Of a DNA stretch of 64,000 nucleotides, positions 10,520 to 20,062 are shown one piece after another. The stretch spans positions 172,771 through 236,770 of the forward strand of contig JAJFKC010000020.1 of assembly GCA_021773435.1 (NCBI GenBank), given 5' to 3'. The DNA comes from Porticoccaceae bacterium (lineage in GTDB: Bacteria > Pseudomonadota > Gammaproteobacteria > Pseudomonadales > Porticoccaceae). Both the position numbers and the translations under genes were made by a program. Each line of letters starts with the position of its first letter. The stretch's first letter is position 1. The notes below the pieces were generated by a model. That model did no database searches and was not told the origin of the DNA. It was given only the letters and a program-made list of their open reading frames with translations.

Positions 10520-10528
10520 AAAGCTAGG

Positions 10529-11329
10529 GTGGAAATTTTATTGTTCGACTCAAATCAAACAATTGCGGTCGCCTATCTTGCCCGTGGCGCGGATAAGGAT
10601 TGGTTTTTATCGTGTGAGCGATTCCTTGATTCTTATAAGCGTAATGCCCCGGGCGTTACGCACTCTCTGTACGTGATATTTAAAGGGTTCGCGGATAACG
10701 CCGATTTGGAAAAGGCCGAAGCCTTATTTAATTACGTGCCATATAAGCCAGTATTCTTGGATGATGAGAGTTTGGATATTGGTGCCTATATTGAATGGGC
10801 GAATATGATCGAAGAAGAGTTGATCTGCGTGTTTAATACGGGTAGTGAAATATTAGCGCCGGACTGGCTTGCTAAGCTGGCGATAAATTTAGCGTTGTCT
10901 GATGTGGGGTTGGTAGGTGCGAGCGCCTCCTACGAAAGCCTGAACGGATTAAACAGTGCTTTCCCTATTTTCCCAAATATTCATCTCCGCTCAACAGCTT
11001 TTATGATTGACCGTAGCTTATTTTGCAGAATTACGGAGGGGCTTGAAATCTCTAGCAAAATTGATGCATTCCATTTTGAAAGTGGCCCAGATAGTCTGAC
11101 ACGGCAAGTTTTAGAGACAGGAAAAGAGATTCTCCTTGTAGGGCGTAATGGCCGTGGATATTCGCCAAAATTTTGGCCTATGAGTGATACCTTCAGGCAG
11201 GGAGCGCAGAAAAATTTGCTGGTAGCTGATAATCAGACCCGCAATTTTTTGGCATTTCCCTGGGCAGAAAAAAGGGAATTTGTAATCAGAACGTGGGGCA
11301 AATATATCGGGAATACGGCGGCTTTATAA
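10529..11329 (+). CDS. Probable glycosyltransferase-like protein of the polysaccharide cluster
   Basis: A 266-residue soluble protein starting with GTG at 10529 (VEILLFDSNQ), 9 bp after the previous gene; the Shine-Dalgarno is weak. I do not recognise an exact family. Features resemble a GT-A-type transferase: an early strand followed by SYKRNAPGVTHSLYVIFKGF, a CVFNTGSEILAPDWLAKL segment like the region after the acidic motif in family 2 enzymes, and RSTAFMIDRSLF. No classical DxD is evident. Its place between an undoubted glycosyltransferase and nucleotide-sugar genes supports a role in glycan assembly; activity is not shown. Confidence 0.6.
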   Translation: MEILLFDSNQTIAVAYLARGADKDWFLSCERFLDSYKRNAPGVTHSLYVIFKGFADNADLEKAEALFNYVPYKPVFLDDESLDIGAYIEWANMIEEELICVFNTGSEILAPDWLAKLAINLALSDVGLVGASASYESLNGLNSAFPIFPNIHLRSTAFMIDRSLFCRITEGLEISSKIDAFHFESGPDSLTRQVLETGKEILLVGRNGRGYSPKFWPMSDTFRQGAQKNLLVADNQTRNFLAFPWAEKREFVIRTWGKYIGNTAAL

Positions 11330-11401
11330 AGCCTGAGCCTATAATGGCGAATGGGTTTTGGTATAAATAATAGCAATTTAAGTAAAACTGGAGGCGTAGA
11401 A

Positions 11402-12169
11402 ATGAAGGCAGTCATCTTGGCGGGAGGATTGGGGACACGTATAAGTGAAGAGTCACATCTAAGGCCAAAACCCATGATCGAAATCGGCGGTAAGCCGATC
11501 CTGTGGCATATCATGAAAATGTACTCTCATTATGGAGTTAACGATTTTGTTATTTGCCTTGGCTACAGAGGCTACATGATTAAAGAGTATTTTTCGAATT
11601 ACTTTTTGCATACGTCAGATGTCACGTTTTGCATGCGCGACAACAAAATGGAGATTCATCAAAAGTTTGCGGAGCCATGGAAAGTCACTTTGGTCGATAC
11701 TGGTGACACCACGATGACGGGTGGTCGCCTCAAGCGTATAGCGTCATATATTGATGACGAGACGTTTTGTTTTACTTATGGCGATGGGGTGTCAGATATT
11801 GATATTTCCGCCTTGATAGAGCACCACAAGTCGTCTGGTCGCCAGGCTACAGTTACGGGAATTCAGCCCCCTGGGCGTTACGGTGCGTTGCATATTGATA
11901 ATGGCGCGGTTCACCAATTTCAAGAAAAACCTGCGGGTGATGGTGCCTGGATTAATGGTGGTTTTTTCGTCCTGGAACCAAGTGTTCTCGAATACATCGA
12001 TGGCGATGACACTGTTTGGGAACAGCAGCCATTGAAGAAGCTGGCCACCAGTGGGCAACTTTCTGCTTATCAGCACAGAGGGTTTTGGCAAGCGATGGAC
12101 ACGTTGCGCGATAAAAACCATCTCGAAGGCCTTTGGTCGTCGGGTAAAGCACCCTGGAAAAGCTGGTGA
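11402..12169 (+). CDS. rfbF: Glucose-1-phosphate cytidylyltransferase
   Basis: Makes CDP-glucose from CTP and glucose-1-phosphate, the first step of CDP-6-deoxyhexose synthesis. The 255-residue protein starts MKAVILAGGLGTRISEESH; LRPKPM and the YGDGVSDIDI metal/nucleotide region are typical of RfbF, as is the end with GFWQAMDTLRDK. I place the start at 11402, preceded by a GAGG Shine-Dalgarno; a frame extension to 11351 has no family match. It overlaps rfbG by 4 bp and heads a five-gene sugar operon. Confidence 0.94.
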   Translation: MKAVILAGGLGTRISEESHLRPKPMIEIGGKPILWHIMKMYSHYGVNDFVICLGYRGYMIKEYFSNYFLHTSDVTFCMRDNKMEIHQKFAEPWKVTLVDTGDTTMTGGRLKRIASYIDDETFCFTYGDGVSDIDISALIEHHKSSGRQATVTGIQPPGRYGALHIDNGAVHQFQEKPAGDGAWINGGFFVLEPSVLEYIDGDDTVWEQQPLKKLATSGQLSAYQHRGFWQAMDTLRDKNHLEGLWSSGKAPWKSW

Positions 12170-13248
12170 TGATGTTTGGTGATGTTTATAAAAATCGACG
12201 GATTTTGGTAACCGGACATACCGGCTTCAAGGGAAGTTGGTTAGTGCTTTGGTTGCAAATATTGGGTGCAAAAGTGACGGGTATTTCTTTGCCGCCCGAG
12301 ACGTCACCTAACCATTGGAATCTGTTAGCGCTTGACATGGAGTCTTTCCATATCGATATCCGTGATGAGCTTTTGCTCCGGCAGAAAATTGTGGAGGCCA
12401 AGCCGGAGATTGTTTTTCATTTGGCTGCGCAGCCTTTGGTTCGTCGCTCGTATCGGCAGCCGCTGGAAACCTGGGCCACCAATGTGATGGGCACCGCAAA
12501 CGTGCTTGATGCCTGTCGGCAGGTTGAAGAATTGGCGGCGATTGTCGTCGTCACGACCGATAAGTGTTACGAGAACAAGGAATGGGATTGGGCCTATCGA
12601 GAGATTGATCCCTTGGGGGGGCATGATCCGTACAGCGCCTCCAAGGGCGGTAGCGAACTGGTTGCAGCCAGCTATCGCCGATCTTTTTTCAACACGCCCT
12701 CCAGTCCTTTGTTAGCCACCGCACGTGCTGGTAACGTGATTGGCGGCGGAGACTGGTCAGAGGATCGACTGATTCCGGATCTGGTTCGGTCTGTAGAGGC
12801 TGGAAAGCCTCTGGAAATACGTTCACCTAATGCGACTCGCCCTTGGCAGCATGTATTGGAATGCCTTTCCGGCTACCTGGTGCTTGGTAAGCAACTGGTG
12901 GAAGGAAGCAAGCGGTGCGCCGATGCCTGGAATTTTGGGCCTGATAGAGATGGCAATCGCCAAGTCAAGCAAGTGTTGGCTACATTAAAGGCAGATTGGC
13001 CGACTGTTGAATGGAACTGTACCGACACGCCCCAGCCACACGAAGCCCAATTGCTGCATCTGGATAGTGGCAAGGCGCGGGAAAAATTACTTTGGCGGCC
13101 TGTGTGGACCTTTGATGAAGGTGTTGCAGCGACGGCCGAATGGTATCGGGCTTTGATTGATCGTAACGATGTAATAAGTCTTGAGCAATTACGGCGATAC
13201 ATTAAGCTTGCTAAGGAACGTGGACTCTCATGGGCAGGAGAGGTGTAG
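12166..13248 (+). CDS. rfbG: CDP-glucose 4,6-dehydratase
   Basis: NAD-dependent extended short-chain dehydrogenase that converts CDP-glucose to CDP-4-dehydro-6-deoxyglucose. The 360-residue protein has the nucleotide motif TGHTGFKGSWL, the catalytic YSASK (DPYSASKGGSE) and ARAGNVIGGGDWSEDRLIPD, which is characteristic of RfbG. Start ATG at 12166 (a second ATG follows directly). There is no rfbH (3-dehydratase) nearby, so the route does not lead to 3,6-dideoxy sugars; the following genes point to C-3 methylation instead. Confidence 0.94.
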   Translation: MMMFGDVYKNRRILVTGHTGFKGSWLVLWLQILGAKVTGISLPPETSPNHWNLLALDMESFHIDIRDELLLRQKIVEAKPEIVFHLAAQPLVRRSYRQPLETWATNVMGTANVLDACRQVEELAAIVVVTTDKCYENKEWDWAYREIDPLGGHDPYSASKGGSELVAASYRRSFFNTPSSPLLATARAGNVIGGGDWSEDRLIPDLVRSVEAGKPLEIRSPNATRPWQHVLECLSGYLVLGKQLVEGSKRCADAWNFGPDRDGNRQVKQVLATLKADWPTVEWNCTDTPQPHEAQLLHLDSGKAREKLLWRPVWTFDEGVAATAEWYRALIDRNDVISLEQLRRYIKLAKERGLSWAGEV

Positions 13249-13250
13249 CT

Positions 13251-13802
13251 TTGAATCCAGTTGAGACGAGTATATCCGGTGTATGGATTATAGAGAACGA
13301 AGTATTTAAAGATGATCGAGGGGCATTTACTCGCTTATTTTGCTCTGATGAAATGCAAGGTATTATTGATGCGAGGGTGGTTGTCCAGATAAATCACTCG
13401 ATGACACATAGTGTCGGTGCTGTAAGGGGTTTCCATTATCAAAACCCACCCCATGTGGAAATAAAGATAGTCCGCTGTCTCAAAGGGCGCGTTTTCGATG
13501 TGGCGGTTGATTTGCGTCAAGCCTCGCCGACATTTTTGAAATGGACGGCGGTTGAACTAACGCCGGAAAACCGTTCTGCTTTTGTGATCCCCGAGGGGTG
13601 TGCGCATGGTTTTCAGGTATTAGAAGAGGGCAGCGAATTACTTTACCTGCATACGGCGTTTTACATGCCAAGTTTTGAAGGTGCCGTAAGATTTGATGAT
13701 CCTAAAATTGGAGTAAATTGGCCGCTTGCGCCAATCGATCTTTCTGAAAGAGATTTAGGTCATCCACATTTAAAAGATGACTTTACAGGAATAGTTTTGT
13801 GA
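13251..13802 (+). CDS. Sugar-nucleotide 3,5-epimerase-like protein (RmlC family, CDP-sugar branch)
   Basis: Cupin of the dTDP-4-dehydrorhamnose 3,5-epimerase family, 183 residues from the TTG at 13251. GGAGAGG at 13235-13241 lies at correct distance from that TTG; an ATG at 13230 would put the Shine-Dalgarno inside the gene. Seen motifs are DDRGAFTRLF, RGFHYQ with the catalytic His, FDVAVDLR and IPEGCAHGF. In the region where canonical RmlC has a Tyr pair (DYYAPE), this protein has AFYMPS, so the first Tyr is Phe. It probably epimerises the CDP-4-keto sugar at C3 and/or C5; the altered pair could change which carbon is affected. A second, canonical RfbC is encoded at 16666-17208. Confidence 0.83.
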   Translation: MNPVETSISGVWIIENEVFKDDRGAFTRLFCSDEMQGIIDARVVVQINHSMTHSVGAVRGFHYQNPPHVEIKIVRCLKGRVFDVAVDLRQASPTFLKWTAVELTPENRSAFVIPEGCAHGFQVLEEGSELLYLHTAFYMPSFEGAVRFDDPKIGVNWPLAPIDLSERDLGHPHLKDDFTGIVL

Positions 13803-15019
13803 AATGTCGCCATTGTCAAACTGTGTTAGAACATGTTTTTCTTAATCTTGGGTTCGCACCTCCCTCCAATGCTTACCTTTCAAAAGAGGCGCTGTGCGCA
13901 CCTGAGACCACTTTCCCGTTAAAGTTATACGTATGTGATAAATGTTGGTTAGTACAAACTGAGGACTATACTGCGGCTGATGACTTGTTCTCAGGTGATT
14001 ACGCCTACTTTTCATCTACTTCGAAGGGCTGGTTACAGCATGCTGAGCATTATACAGCAACAATTTCAAAGCGTTTGGACTTATCGAAGGAAAGTTTTGT
14101 CATTGAAGTCGCGTCTAATGATGGTTATCTACTAAAAAACTTCGTTGCTGCGGGTATCCCTTGTCTTGGTATTGAGCCAACAGATAGTACAGCGGACGCT
14201 GCTGAGAAAATTGGTGTGCCAGTGCTACGTGAATTCTTTGGCATGTCCACTGCGATGTCCTTAGCTGAAGATGGAAAATGCGCAGACCTGATCTGTGGCA
14301 ACAATGTTTATGCGCATGTCCCAGATATCAATGATTTTACACAGGGACTTCGAATTGCATTGAAAGAAGGAGGTACCGTCAATCTGGAGTTTCCCCATTT
14401 GATGCGCCTAATCGAATATAATCAATTTGATACCGTCTACCATGAACATTTCTCTTATTTGTCACTTACTTCTGTTTTGCAAATTTTCGCTCAATCAGGA
14501 TTGCGGGTGTTTGACATAGAAGAGCTCGCTACCCATGGTGGTAGTTTGCGGGTTTACGGTTGCCACGACAGTGATCTGAGAAAAACCGAGCCTGCTGTAG
14601 CCGCTATGATTGAAAGAGAAACGACATTTGGGCTAAAAGACCTCAGTGTGTATCAGGGGTTTCAGAAAAAAGCAGATAAAGTAAAAAATGATTTTCTTGC
14701 TTTTTTGGTTGAGCAGAATAGTGCGGGCAATTCTGTAGCAGCGTATGGTGCTGCAGCTAAGGGAAATACCTTGATGAACTATGCAGGTGTTAAGCCTGAT
14801 TTGATTGCTTTTGTTTGTGATGCCGCACCCTCAAAGCAGGGGAAGTTCATGCCTGGCAGCCATATCCCAATTCTTGCCCCTGCTGAACTTGCCAAACGTA
14901 AACCTGACTTTGTTGTTATCCTTCCATGGAATATTGCTGAGGAGGTTGTTCAACAGCAGGTGCTGTCATGGGGTGGCTCGTTTGTGATGGCTGTGCCTGA
15001 GCTTAGGGTTCTTACATGA
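13799..15019 (+). CDS. Sugar C-methyltransferase (NovU/TylCIII family)
   Basis: SAM-dependent C-methyltransferase, 406 residues, predicted to methylate C3 of a 4-keto-6-deoxy sugar nucleotide. It has an N-terminal zinc-binding region (CRHC near residue 2 and CDKC near 43), a methyltransferase core (VIEVASNDGYLLKNF, CGNNVYAHVPD), the signature VYHEHFSYLSL with THGGSLRVY, and a C-terminal domain (AAYGAAAKGNTLMNY, then PWNIAEEV). This three-part layout is diagnostic for the NovU/TylCIII group. The GTG start at 13799 overlaps the preceding stop (GTGA). With RfbF and RfbG upstream, it suggests a CDP-6-deoxy-3-C-methylhexose. Confidence 0.9.
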   Translation: MKCRHCQTVLEHVFLNLGFAPPSNAYLSKEALCAPETTFPLKLYVCDKCWLVQTEDYTAADDLFSGDYAYFSSTSKGWLQHAEHYTATISKRLDLSKESFVIEVASNDGYLLKNFVAAGIPCLGIEPTDSTADAAEKIGVPVLREFFGMSTAMSLAEDGKCADLICGNNVYAHVPDINDFTQGLRIALKEGGTVNLEFPHLMRLIEYNQFDTVYHEHFSYLSLTSVLQIFAQSGLRVFDIEELATHGGSLRVYGCHDSDLRKTEPAVAAMIERETTFGLKDLSVYQGFQKKADKVKNDFLAFLVEQNSAGNSVAAYGAAAKGNTLMNYAGVKPDLIAFVCDAAPSKQGKFMPGSHIPILAPAELAKRKPDFVVILPWNIAEEVVQQQVLSWGGSFVMAVPELRVLT

Positions 15020-15876
15020 GAGTGATGGTAACAGGGGCTACGGGTTTCGTAGGAAGGCACGTGGTCAATGAATTATTAGCTTGTGGGCATTCTATTGTTG
15101 CAGTCGCGCGAGACATCAAACGTGCGAGTGGAATGCCCTGGTTTGAAAATGTTGATTTTATTGAGTGTGATTTACACAAAAATTTCCAACCGCTTTTACA
15201 AGGCGAGTCTCTCCCCAACGCAATAATCCATTTGGCATGGTCAGGTCTTCCAAATTATCGTGATTTCTTTCACCTTGGTAAAAACCTAACTGCTGACTTG
15301 GCATTTTTGGAAGCAGCCGTTAATTCAGGGGTGCCTCACTTAGTGGTTGCAGGTACATGCTTAGAATATGGCGCACAACATGGCACCTTAACAGAGGATA
15401 TGGAAACCCATCCTACAACGGCATATGGTTTTGCAAAAGACACCCTGCGAAAGTCACTGCAATTCCTTCAAGATGATAGGCCATATACTCTGCAATGGAT
15501 GCGCCTTTTTTATATGTACGGTGAAGGGCAAAATAAAAATAGTCTTCTTGCCCAACTAGACTCTGCAATCGATGAGGGGTTAACGGAATTCAATATGTCT
15601 ATGGGTGATCAATTACGAGATTATTTGCCAATTGAAGAAGTAGCGAAGAACTTCTCGATAGTCATTAATAATCCTAATTGCCAGGGCGTGATTAATTGTT
15701 GTAGTGGTGTGCCGATATCAGTTTTTGATCTCGTACAACTACACTGTAGGAGAAGGGCGAGTGACATTGAGCTTGTTAGAGGGTACTACCCGTATCCTGA
15801 TTATGAGCCTATGGCTTTTTGGGGTGAACGCTCAAAGCTTAATGCTATAACTTCATCGGAGGCTAAAAAACGTTAG
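15016..15876 (+). CDS. NAD(P)-dependent sugar-nucleotide epimerase/reductase
   Basis: Extended short-chain dehydrogenase of 286 residues, with the nucleotide-binding TGATGFVGRHV and the catalytic pattern YGFAK. Overlaps the C-methyltransferase by 4 bp (ATGA), so it is the last coupled gene of the CDP-sugar operon and most likely reduces the 4-keto group to give the final sugar. Exact stereochemistry is not predictable from the sequence. The stop at 15876 is followed by a decayed region. Confidence 0.85.
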   Translation: MRVMVTGATGFVGRHVVNELLACGHSIVAVARDIKRASGMPWFENVDFIECDLHKNFQPLLQGESLPNAIIHLAWSGLPNYRDFFHLGKNLTADLAFLEAAVNSGVPHLVVAGTCLEYGAQHGTLTEDMETHPTTAYGFAKDTLRKSLQFLQDDRPYTLQWMRLFYMYGEGQNKNSLLAQLDSAIDEGLTEFNMSMGDQLRDYLPIEEVAKNFSIVINNPNCQGVINCCSGVPISVFDLVQLHCRRRASDIELVRGYYPYPDYEPMAFWGERSKLNAITSSEAKKR

Positions 15877-16049
15877 ACAAATGGAAAAAAGTGAATATAG
15901 TCCGTAGTTGATACTCGGGGAATTATGGTCATAATATTGCTTTCACGTATTAATAAGCTGGCTAATGTGATTACAGGTAGGGTTGTTGAAGATGGATCCG
16001 TTGAGGCGCTATGAAAAAGCAGTAGCAGTGTATAGGTTTAATTTCTCAA

Positions 16050-16293
16050 TGATGCTACATTTTCCGAGGATAGCTACGACTATCAGAGCAAGTCTCCCCG
16101 CGATTGTCTAGCGGTAAACACCAGATGCCCAAAGACGCGTAACCCGAGTTTGAATATTACCGCTGCGAGCCTTACTAAAAGCATTAAGCATTGCGTTATT
16201 CTCGGGAGTAAGGACTTCTCGGGCGTGCTGTAACGCTTGAATGTTAACGCCGTTCCAGTTTCTAAAGCGCCCCGGAACTGCTTTTTTGTTCAA
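16050..16293 (-). pseudogene. Remnant of a family-2 glycosyltransferase (C-terminal end only)
   Basis: Minus-strand fragment that translates from about 16270 as GRFRNWNGVN, continues with LTPENNAML and ends ASGVYR before an amber stop at 16108-16110. It aligns without gaps to the C-terminal part of the intact glycosyltransferase at 20063-21121 (GRFQDWNAIN, LTSENRQAL, RSGVYR). The stop falls where the intact protein has Gln, and similar hydrophobic sequence (TIAGRLALIVV) continues beyond it. The rest of the gene is missing. The preceding spacer 15877-16049 holds nothing recognisable. Limits are approximate. Confidence 0.75.
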
Positions 16294-16692
16294 TGACGAA
16301 GCCTTCTTGAATATCGATTATAGAGAGCTGATACGCGGACTCGCCTGCACGGGCTGTTGGTATTAAGAGAGGCGCGGGGTGTCGCGAGATAGGGTTCAGT
16401 TTTGGTGTCAGATAATCGAGTGTCAGGCTTTGCTGAAAAGGGCAAGGTTGGTTCTGGTTTGATAAATGCGGGTGTTTATGTGGTTAATCCCGGTGTTTTT
16501 GAAAGCTTTGGTCTTTCTGGGAAGTTTGGTTTTGAGACCGATTTGCTACAAAACCACTGTGATGAATTAACACCTGGAGCATTTATTACCGACGCATATT
16601 TCATAGACATAGGAATTCCAAAAGACTACGACCGTGCTCAGCATGAACTCCCTGAAATTTTATATTTACAGGCCAATTTGCCGGAAAAATAA
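16289..16692 (+). pseudogene. Decayed sugar-phosphate nucleotidyltransferase (HddC-like), 3' part
   Basis: Plus-strand remnant. A first piece (16289-16330) reads FNDEAFLNIDYREL, similar to the NGD-x-F-x-x-x-D active-site region of HddC-type nucleotidyltransferases. A frame change follows, then REARGVAR, a TAG at 16390-16392 where the family has Tyr (RYGSV), and an open C-terminal stretch from 16402 (VSDNRVSGFAEKG, GLINAGVYVVNP, FIDIGIPKDYDRAQ). The N-terminal half with the GG-x-GTR motif is lost. The 3' end overlaps rfbC by 27 bp on the other strand. The open frame 16402-16692 (TTG start) is unlikely to be functional. Confidence 0.78.
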
Positions 16693-17208
16693 ACCTTGTT
16701 CGTCTTTTTCGGATATGAGGGGAGGATTTTTGATTGGCCATTTTATGCCAATATCCGAATCATCCCAACGAATACAGCGTTCGAATTCCGGTGCATAGTA
16801 ATCAGTGGTTTTATAAAGAAAGTCAGCGGTTTCAGATAGTGTTAGAAGCCCGTGGGCAAAGCCTTCCGGGATCCAAAGTTGTTTTTTGTTCTCTGCGGAT
16901 AAAGTTTGCCCAACCCATTGCCCAAAGGTGGGTGAGTTTTTGCGAATATCGACAGCCACATCAAATACTTCGCCTTGAGTGACCCTTACTAGTTTGCCTT
17001 GCGCTTTGGGTGGCAATTGATAGTGCAGACCTCGCAACACACCTTTGATAGATTCCGAATGATTGTCCTGGACGAAGTTTGGTGCAAGCCCCGTCGCTTC
17101 TTTAAAAGCTTTCTTGTTGAAGCTTTCAAAGAAAACCCCCCGGTCGTCGATGTGGACCTGAGGTTCGAGCAAAATAACATCGGGTATGATCAGACGGGTG
17201 GTTTTCAT
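16666..17208 (-). CDS. rfbC: dTDP-4-dehydrorhamnose 3,5-epimerase
   Basis: Third enzyme of dTDP-L-rhamnose synthesis. The 180-residue cupin has [18 protein letters not shown] with the catalytic His, [16 protein letters not shown] and the Tyr pair in DYYAPEFER. Start ATG at 17208 overlaps the rfbA stop by 4 bp; a frame extension up to 17307 runs back into rfbA and is not credible. Last gene of the minus-strand operon glycosyltransferase-rfbB-rfbD-rfbA-rfbC. Also called rmlC. Confidence 0.96.
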   Translation of the reverse strand: MKTTRLIIPDVILLEPQVHIDDRGVFFESFNKKAFKEATGLAPNFVQDNHSESIKGVLRGLHYQLPPKAQGKLVRVTQGEVFDVAVDIRKNSPTFGQWVGQTLSAENKKQLWIPEGFAHGLLTLSETADFLYKTTDYYAPEFERCIRWDDSDIGIKWPIKNPPLISEKDEQGLFFRQIGL

Positions 17209-18089
17209 CCAGGGGTTGTTTCTTTGGCGACTTGCATCAGATATTGTCCGTAGCCGCTTTTTAGCATGGGTTCCGCGAGTTTTTCCATCATTGCGGTGTC
17301 TATCCATTGTTGCTGGAAGGCTATTTCCTCTGGGCAGGCGATTTTTAAACCCTGGCGGTGTTCAATGGTTTGCACAAACTGATGAGCTTCAAGCAGGCTC
17401 TCGTGAGTGCCGGTATCGAGCCAGGCATAACCTCGCCCCATCAGTTCGACAGACAAGGCATTCTGTTCAAGGTAGATACGGTTGAGATCCGTGATTTCCA
17501 ACTCATCGCGCTTCGAAGGCTTTATTTGCTTTGCGTATTCAACGGCCTTCTCATCATAAAAATAGAGGCCAGTGACTGCGTAATTGGATTTCGGATAAGG
17601 CGGTTTTTCTTCGAGACTGGTGACTCGTCCGGCCTGATCAAATTCGGCGACGCCGTAGCGCTCTGGGTCTTGCACGTGGTAGGCGAAAATAGTGGCACCT
17701 TCTGTGCGCTCATCAGCGGAATGAAGCAGCGCGTCGAGCGAATGACCATAGAAAATATTGTCCCCCAGCACTAGAGCGGAAGGGGAGCCATCTAAAAATT
17801 CCTCACCAATTATAAATGCCTGTGCGAGGCCATCTGGTGATGGTTGCACAGCATATTGTATATCCAGGCCCCATTGAGAGCCGTCGCTGAGTAGTTCCTG
17901 GTAGCTGCCAATGTCGTGGGGTGTTGAGATGACTAATAGCTCTCTTATACCTGCAAGCATAAGTGTCGAAAGAGGGTAATAGACCATAGGTTTATCAAAC
18001 ACAGGTAGCAGTTGCTTGGATACAACCTTGGTCGAAGGGTACAGTCGGGTGCCGGAACCACCGGCCAGGATAATCCCTTTACGTTTCAT
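17205..18089 (-). CDS. rfbA: Glucose-1-phosphate thymidylyltransferase
   Basis: First enzyme of the dTDP-L-rhamnose route, making dTDP-glucose. 294 residues from ATG 18089: [45 protein letters not shown] and EKP motifs are those of RmlA. The upstream frame extension to 18143 lies inside rfbD, whose stop overlaps this ATG by 4 bp. Also called rmlA. Confidence 0.96.
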   Translation of the reverse strand: MKRKGIILAGGSGTRLYPSTKVVSKQLLPVFDKPMVYYPLSTLMLAGIRELLVISTPHDIGSYQELLSDGSQWGLDIQYAVQPSPDGLAQAFIIGEEFLDGSPSALVLGDNIFYGHSLDALLHSADERTEGATIFAYHVQDPERYGVAEFDQAGRVTSLEEKPPYPKSNYAVTGLYFYDEKAVEYAKQIKPSKRDELEITDLNRIYLEQNALSVELMGRGYAWLDTGTHESLLEAHQFVQTIEHRQGLKIACPEEIAFQQQWIDTAMMEKLAEPMLKSGYGQYLMQVAKETTPG

Positions 18090-18991
18090 TTGATTTCCTG
18101 GGAAACAAATTCGGCAACCCATCTTTTTGCGTGTATTTGCCACGGCGGCAGATACACACCGAAGGTGTTGGCGAGCTTTTGTGTGCTGAGTAGCGAGTTA
18201 GCGGGTCGTTTGGCTGCTAATGGATATTCGGCTGTAGAAATTGGCTCAATAGATTCTGGCATGACGTTAAATTTTGCACCTTTCGATTGGGCCTCAGCAA
18301 TCACAAATTGTGCGAAGCCATGCCAGCTGGTTTTGCCGCCGGATGTCAGATGATAGGTGCCCGACGCCTCTTTGGCAAAAGCCTTATCGTGAATTGTTTG
18401 GTGGAGACAGAGGCTGGTTACGTCTGCTATCAATTCGGCACTGGTAGGTGCGCCAAATTGATCCGCAATCACCTCTAAGTGATCGCGTTCCTCAGCTAGT
18501 CGCAGCATGGTTTTGGGAAAGTTGGTGCCGCGATTGGCGAAAACCCAGCTAGTGCGAAAGATGAGATGTTTACAGCCGCTGTTATATACCGCTTCATCGC
18601 CCTGGAGTTTGCTCACGCCATAAACACATTGAGGATTGGGTCGGTCGGCCTCGGTATAGGCTCCGGTCTTATTGCCGTCGAACACATAGTCTGTCGAGTA
18701 ATGGATCATCCATGCATCGAGGCGTTTCGTTTCCTGAGCTACCAGGCCAACTGCTTCGGCATTAATACGGTGGGCTTTGTCTGGTTCGGATTCGGCTTTA
18801 TCTACAGCAGTGTAGGCGGCCGCGTTTACAATGATTTTTGGTGAGAAATCTCTGATGATGGTGCTAAGCTGATCTAAATCTTCCAGATCCGCGGTATAGC
18901 GATTGCATGCTTTTAGTTCGCCATGGGGGGCGAGGGAGCGTTGCAGTTCCCAGCCAACCTGCCCGTTAGCGCCTAGCAAGAGGATCTTCAT
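18086..18991 (-). CDS. rfbD: dTDP-4-dehydrorhamnose reductase
   Basis: Last step of dTDP-L-rhamnose synthesis; an NAD(P)H-dependent short-chain reductase of 301 residues. [17 protein letters not shown] at the N-terminus, YSTDYVFDG and a [11 protein letters not shown] catalytic region are typical of RmlD. Overlaps rfbB and rfbA by 4 bp each (ATGA), so the operon is tightly coupled. Also called rmlD. Confidence 0.96.
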   Translation of the reverse strand: MKILLLGANGQVGWELQRSLAPHGELKACNRYTADLEDLDQLSTIIRDFSPKIIVNAAAYTAVDKAESEPDKAHRINAEAVGLVAQETKRLDAWMIHYSTDYVFDGNKTGAYTEADRPNPQCVYGVSKLQGDEAVYNSGCKHLIFRTSWVFANRGTNFPKTMLRLAEERDHLEVIADQFGAPTSAELIADVTSLCLHQTIHDKAFAKEASGTYHLTSGGKTSWHGFAQFVIAEAQSKGAKFNVMPESIEPISTAEYPLAAKRPANSLLSTQKLANTFGVYLPPWQIHAKRWVAEFVSQEIK

Positions 18992-20046
18992 GCGTAGTGT
19001 TTTTCAACCCAATTTCGGTAGTCGCCGCTGGTGACATTGCTGACCCAGTCCTGATTATCCAAATACCATTGAACGGTATCACGCATACCCGACTCAAAAG
19101 ATTCAGATGGTTGCCAGCCGAGATCATGCTTAATTTTGCTGGCATCAATGGCATAGCGTTGATCATGCCCGGCACGATCTGTTACAAAGGTGATTTGTGA
19201 AGCGTAGGATGCCACACTGGGTTGAGGCTTTAGTTTGTCTAACAAATCACAAAGCGTGTTGACAACTTCCAGATTCGTCTTCTCATTCAACCCTCCTATA
19301 TTGTAGACATCTCCCGGTCGTCCCGCTTCGAGCACGCGCCGGATGGCCGCACAGTGATCGCCTACATAGAGCCAGTCGCGGATATTGCTGCCGTCACCGT
19401 ATATGGGTAGTGGTTTACCAGCCAATGCATTGTGGATAACCAGAGGAATCAATTTCTCCGGGAATTGGTAGGGCCCGTAGTTGTTGGAGCAATTCGTGGT
19501 CAACACTGGCAAACCGTAGGTATGGTGATAAGCGCGCACCAGGTGATCGGATGCTGCCTTGCTGGCACTATAAGGGCTGTTTGGTTGATAGGCGTTGGTT
19601 TCCAGAAAGGCTGGATCAGTGTAAGCAAGGGACCCATAAACTTCATCGGTCGAGACATGGAGAAATCGGAATTCATCTTTAGCGACCACTGGCAATTCGC
19701 GCCAATAACTCAGCACCGATTCGAGCAAATTGAATGTCCCGACAATATTTGTTTGGATAAAACTTTCTGGCCCGCTAATAGAACGATCGACGTGTGACTC
19801 AGCCGCAAAATTGATGATCGTGCGAGGTGAATATTTAGTCAGCAAATCAGCAAGCAATGCCTTGTCGGCAATATCGCCTTTGACGAAATGGTATTGGTCA
19901 CGGTCAGAAACTGACACCAGGTTGTTTAAATTGCCAGCATAAGTCAGATTGTCGAGATTGACGATAGCTTCATCTGAGTTTTTGAACCAGCCATTTATAT
20001 AATTCGAGCCGATAAAACCCGCCCCGCCTGTTACCAGAATCGTCAT
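18988..20046 (-). CDS. rfbB: dTDP-glucose 4,6-dehydratase
   Basis: Second step of dTDP-L-rhamnose synthesis. 352 residues with [49 protein letters not shown] and [17 protein letters not shown], all standard RmlB motifs. It lies 16 bp downstream of the glycosyltransferase gene and overlaps rfbD by 4 bp. Also called rmlB. Confidence 0.97.
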   Translation of the reverse strand: MTILVTGGAGFIGSNYINGWFKNSDEAIVNLDNLTYAGNLNNLVSVSDRDQYHFVKGDIADKALLADLLTKYSPRTIINFAAESHVDRSISGPESFIQTNIVGTFNLLESVLSYWRELPVVAKDEFRFLHVSTDEVYGSLAYTDPAFLETNAYQPNSPYSASKAASDHLVRAYHHTYGLPVLTTNCSNNYGPYQFPEKLIPLVIHNALAGKPLPIYGDGSNIRDWLYVGDHCAAIRRVLEAGRPGDVYNIGGLNEKTNLEVVNTLCDLLDKLKPQPSVASYASQITFVTDRAGHDQRYAIDASKIKHDLGWQPSESFESGMRDTVQWYLDNQDWVSNVTSGDYRNWVEKHYA

Positions 20047-20062
20047 CCACTAACCTGTGTAA

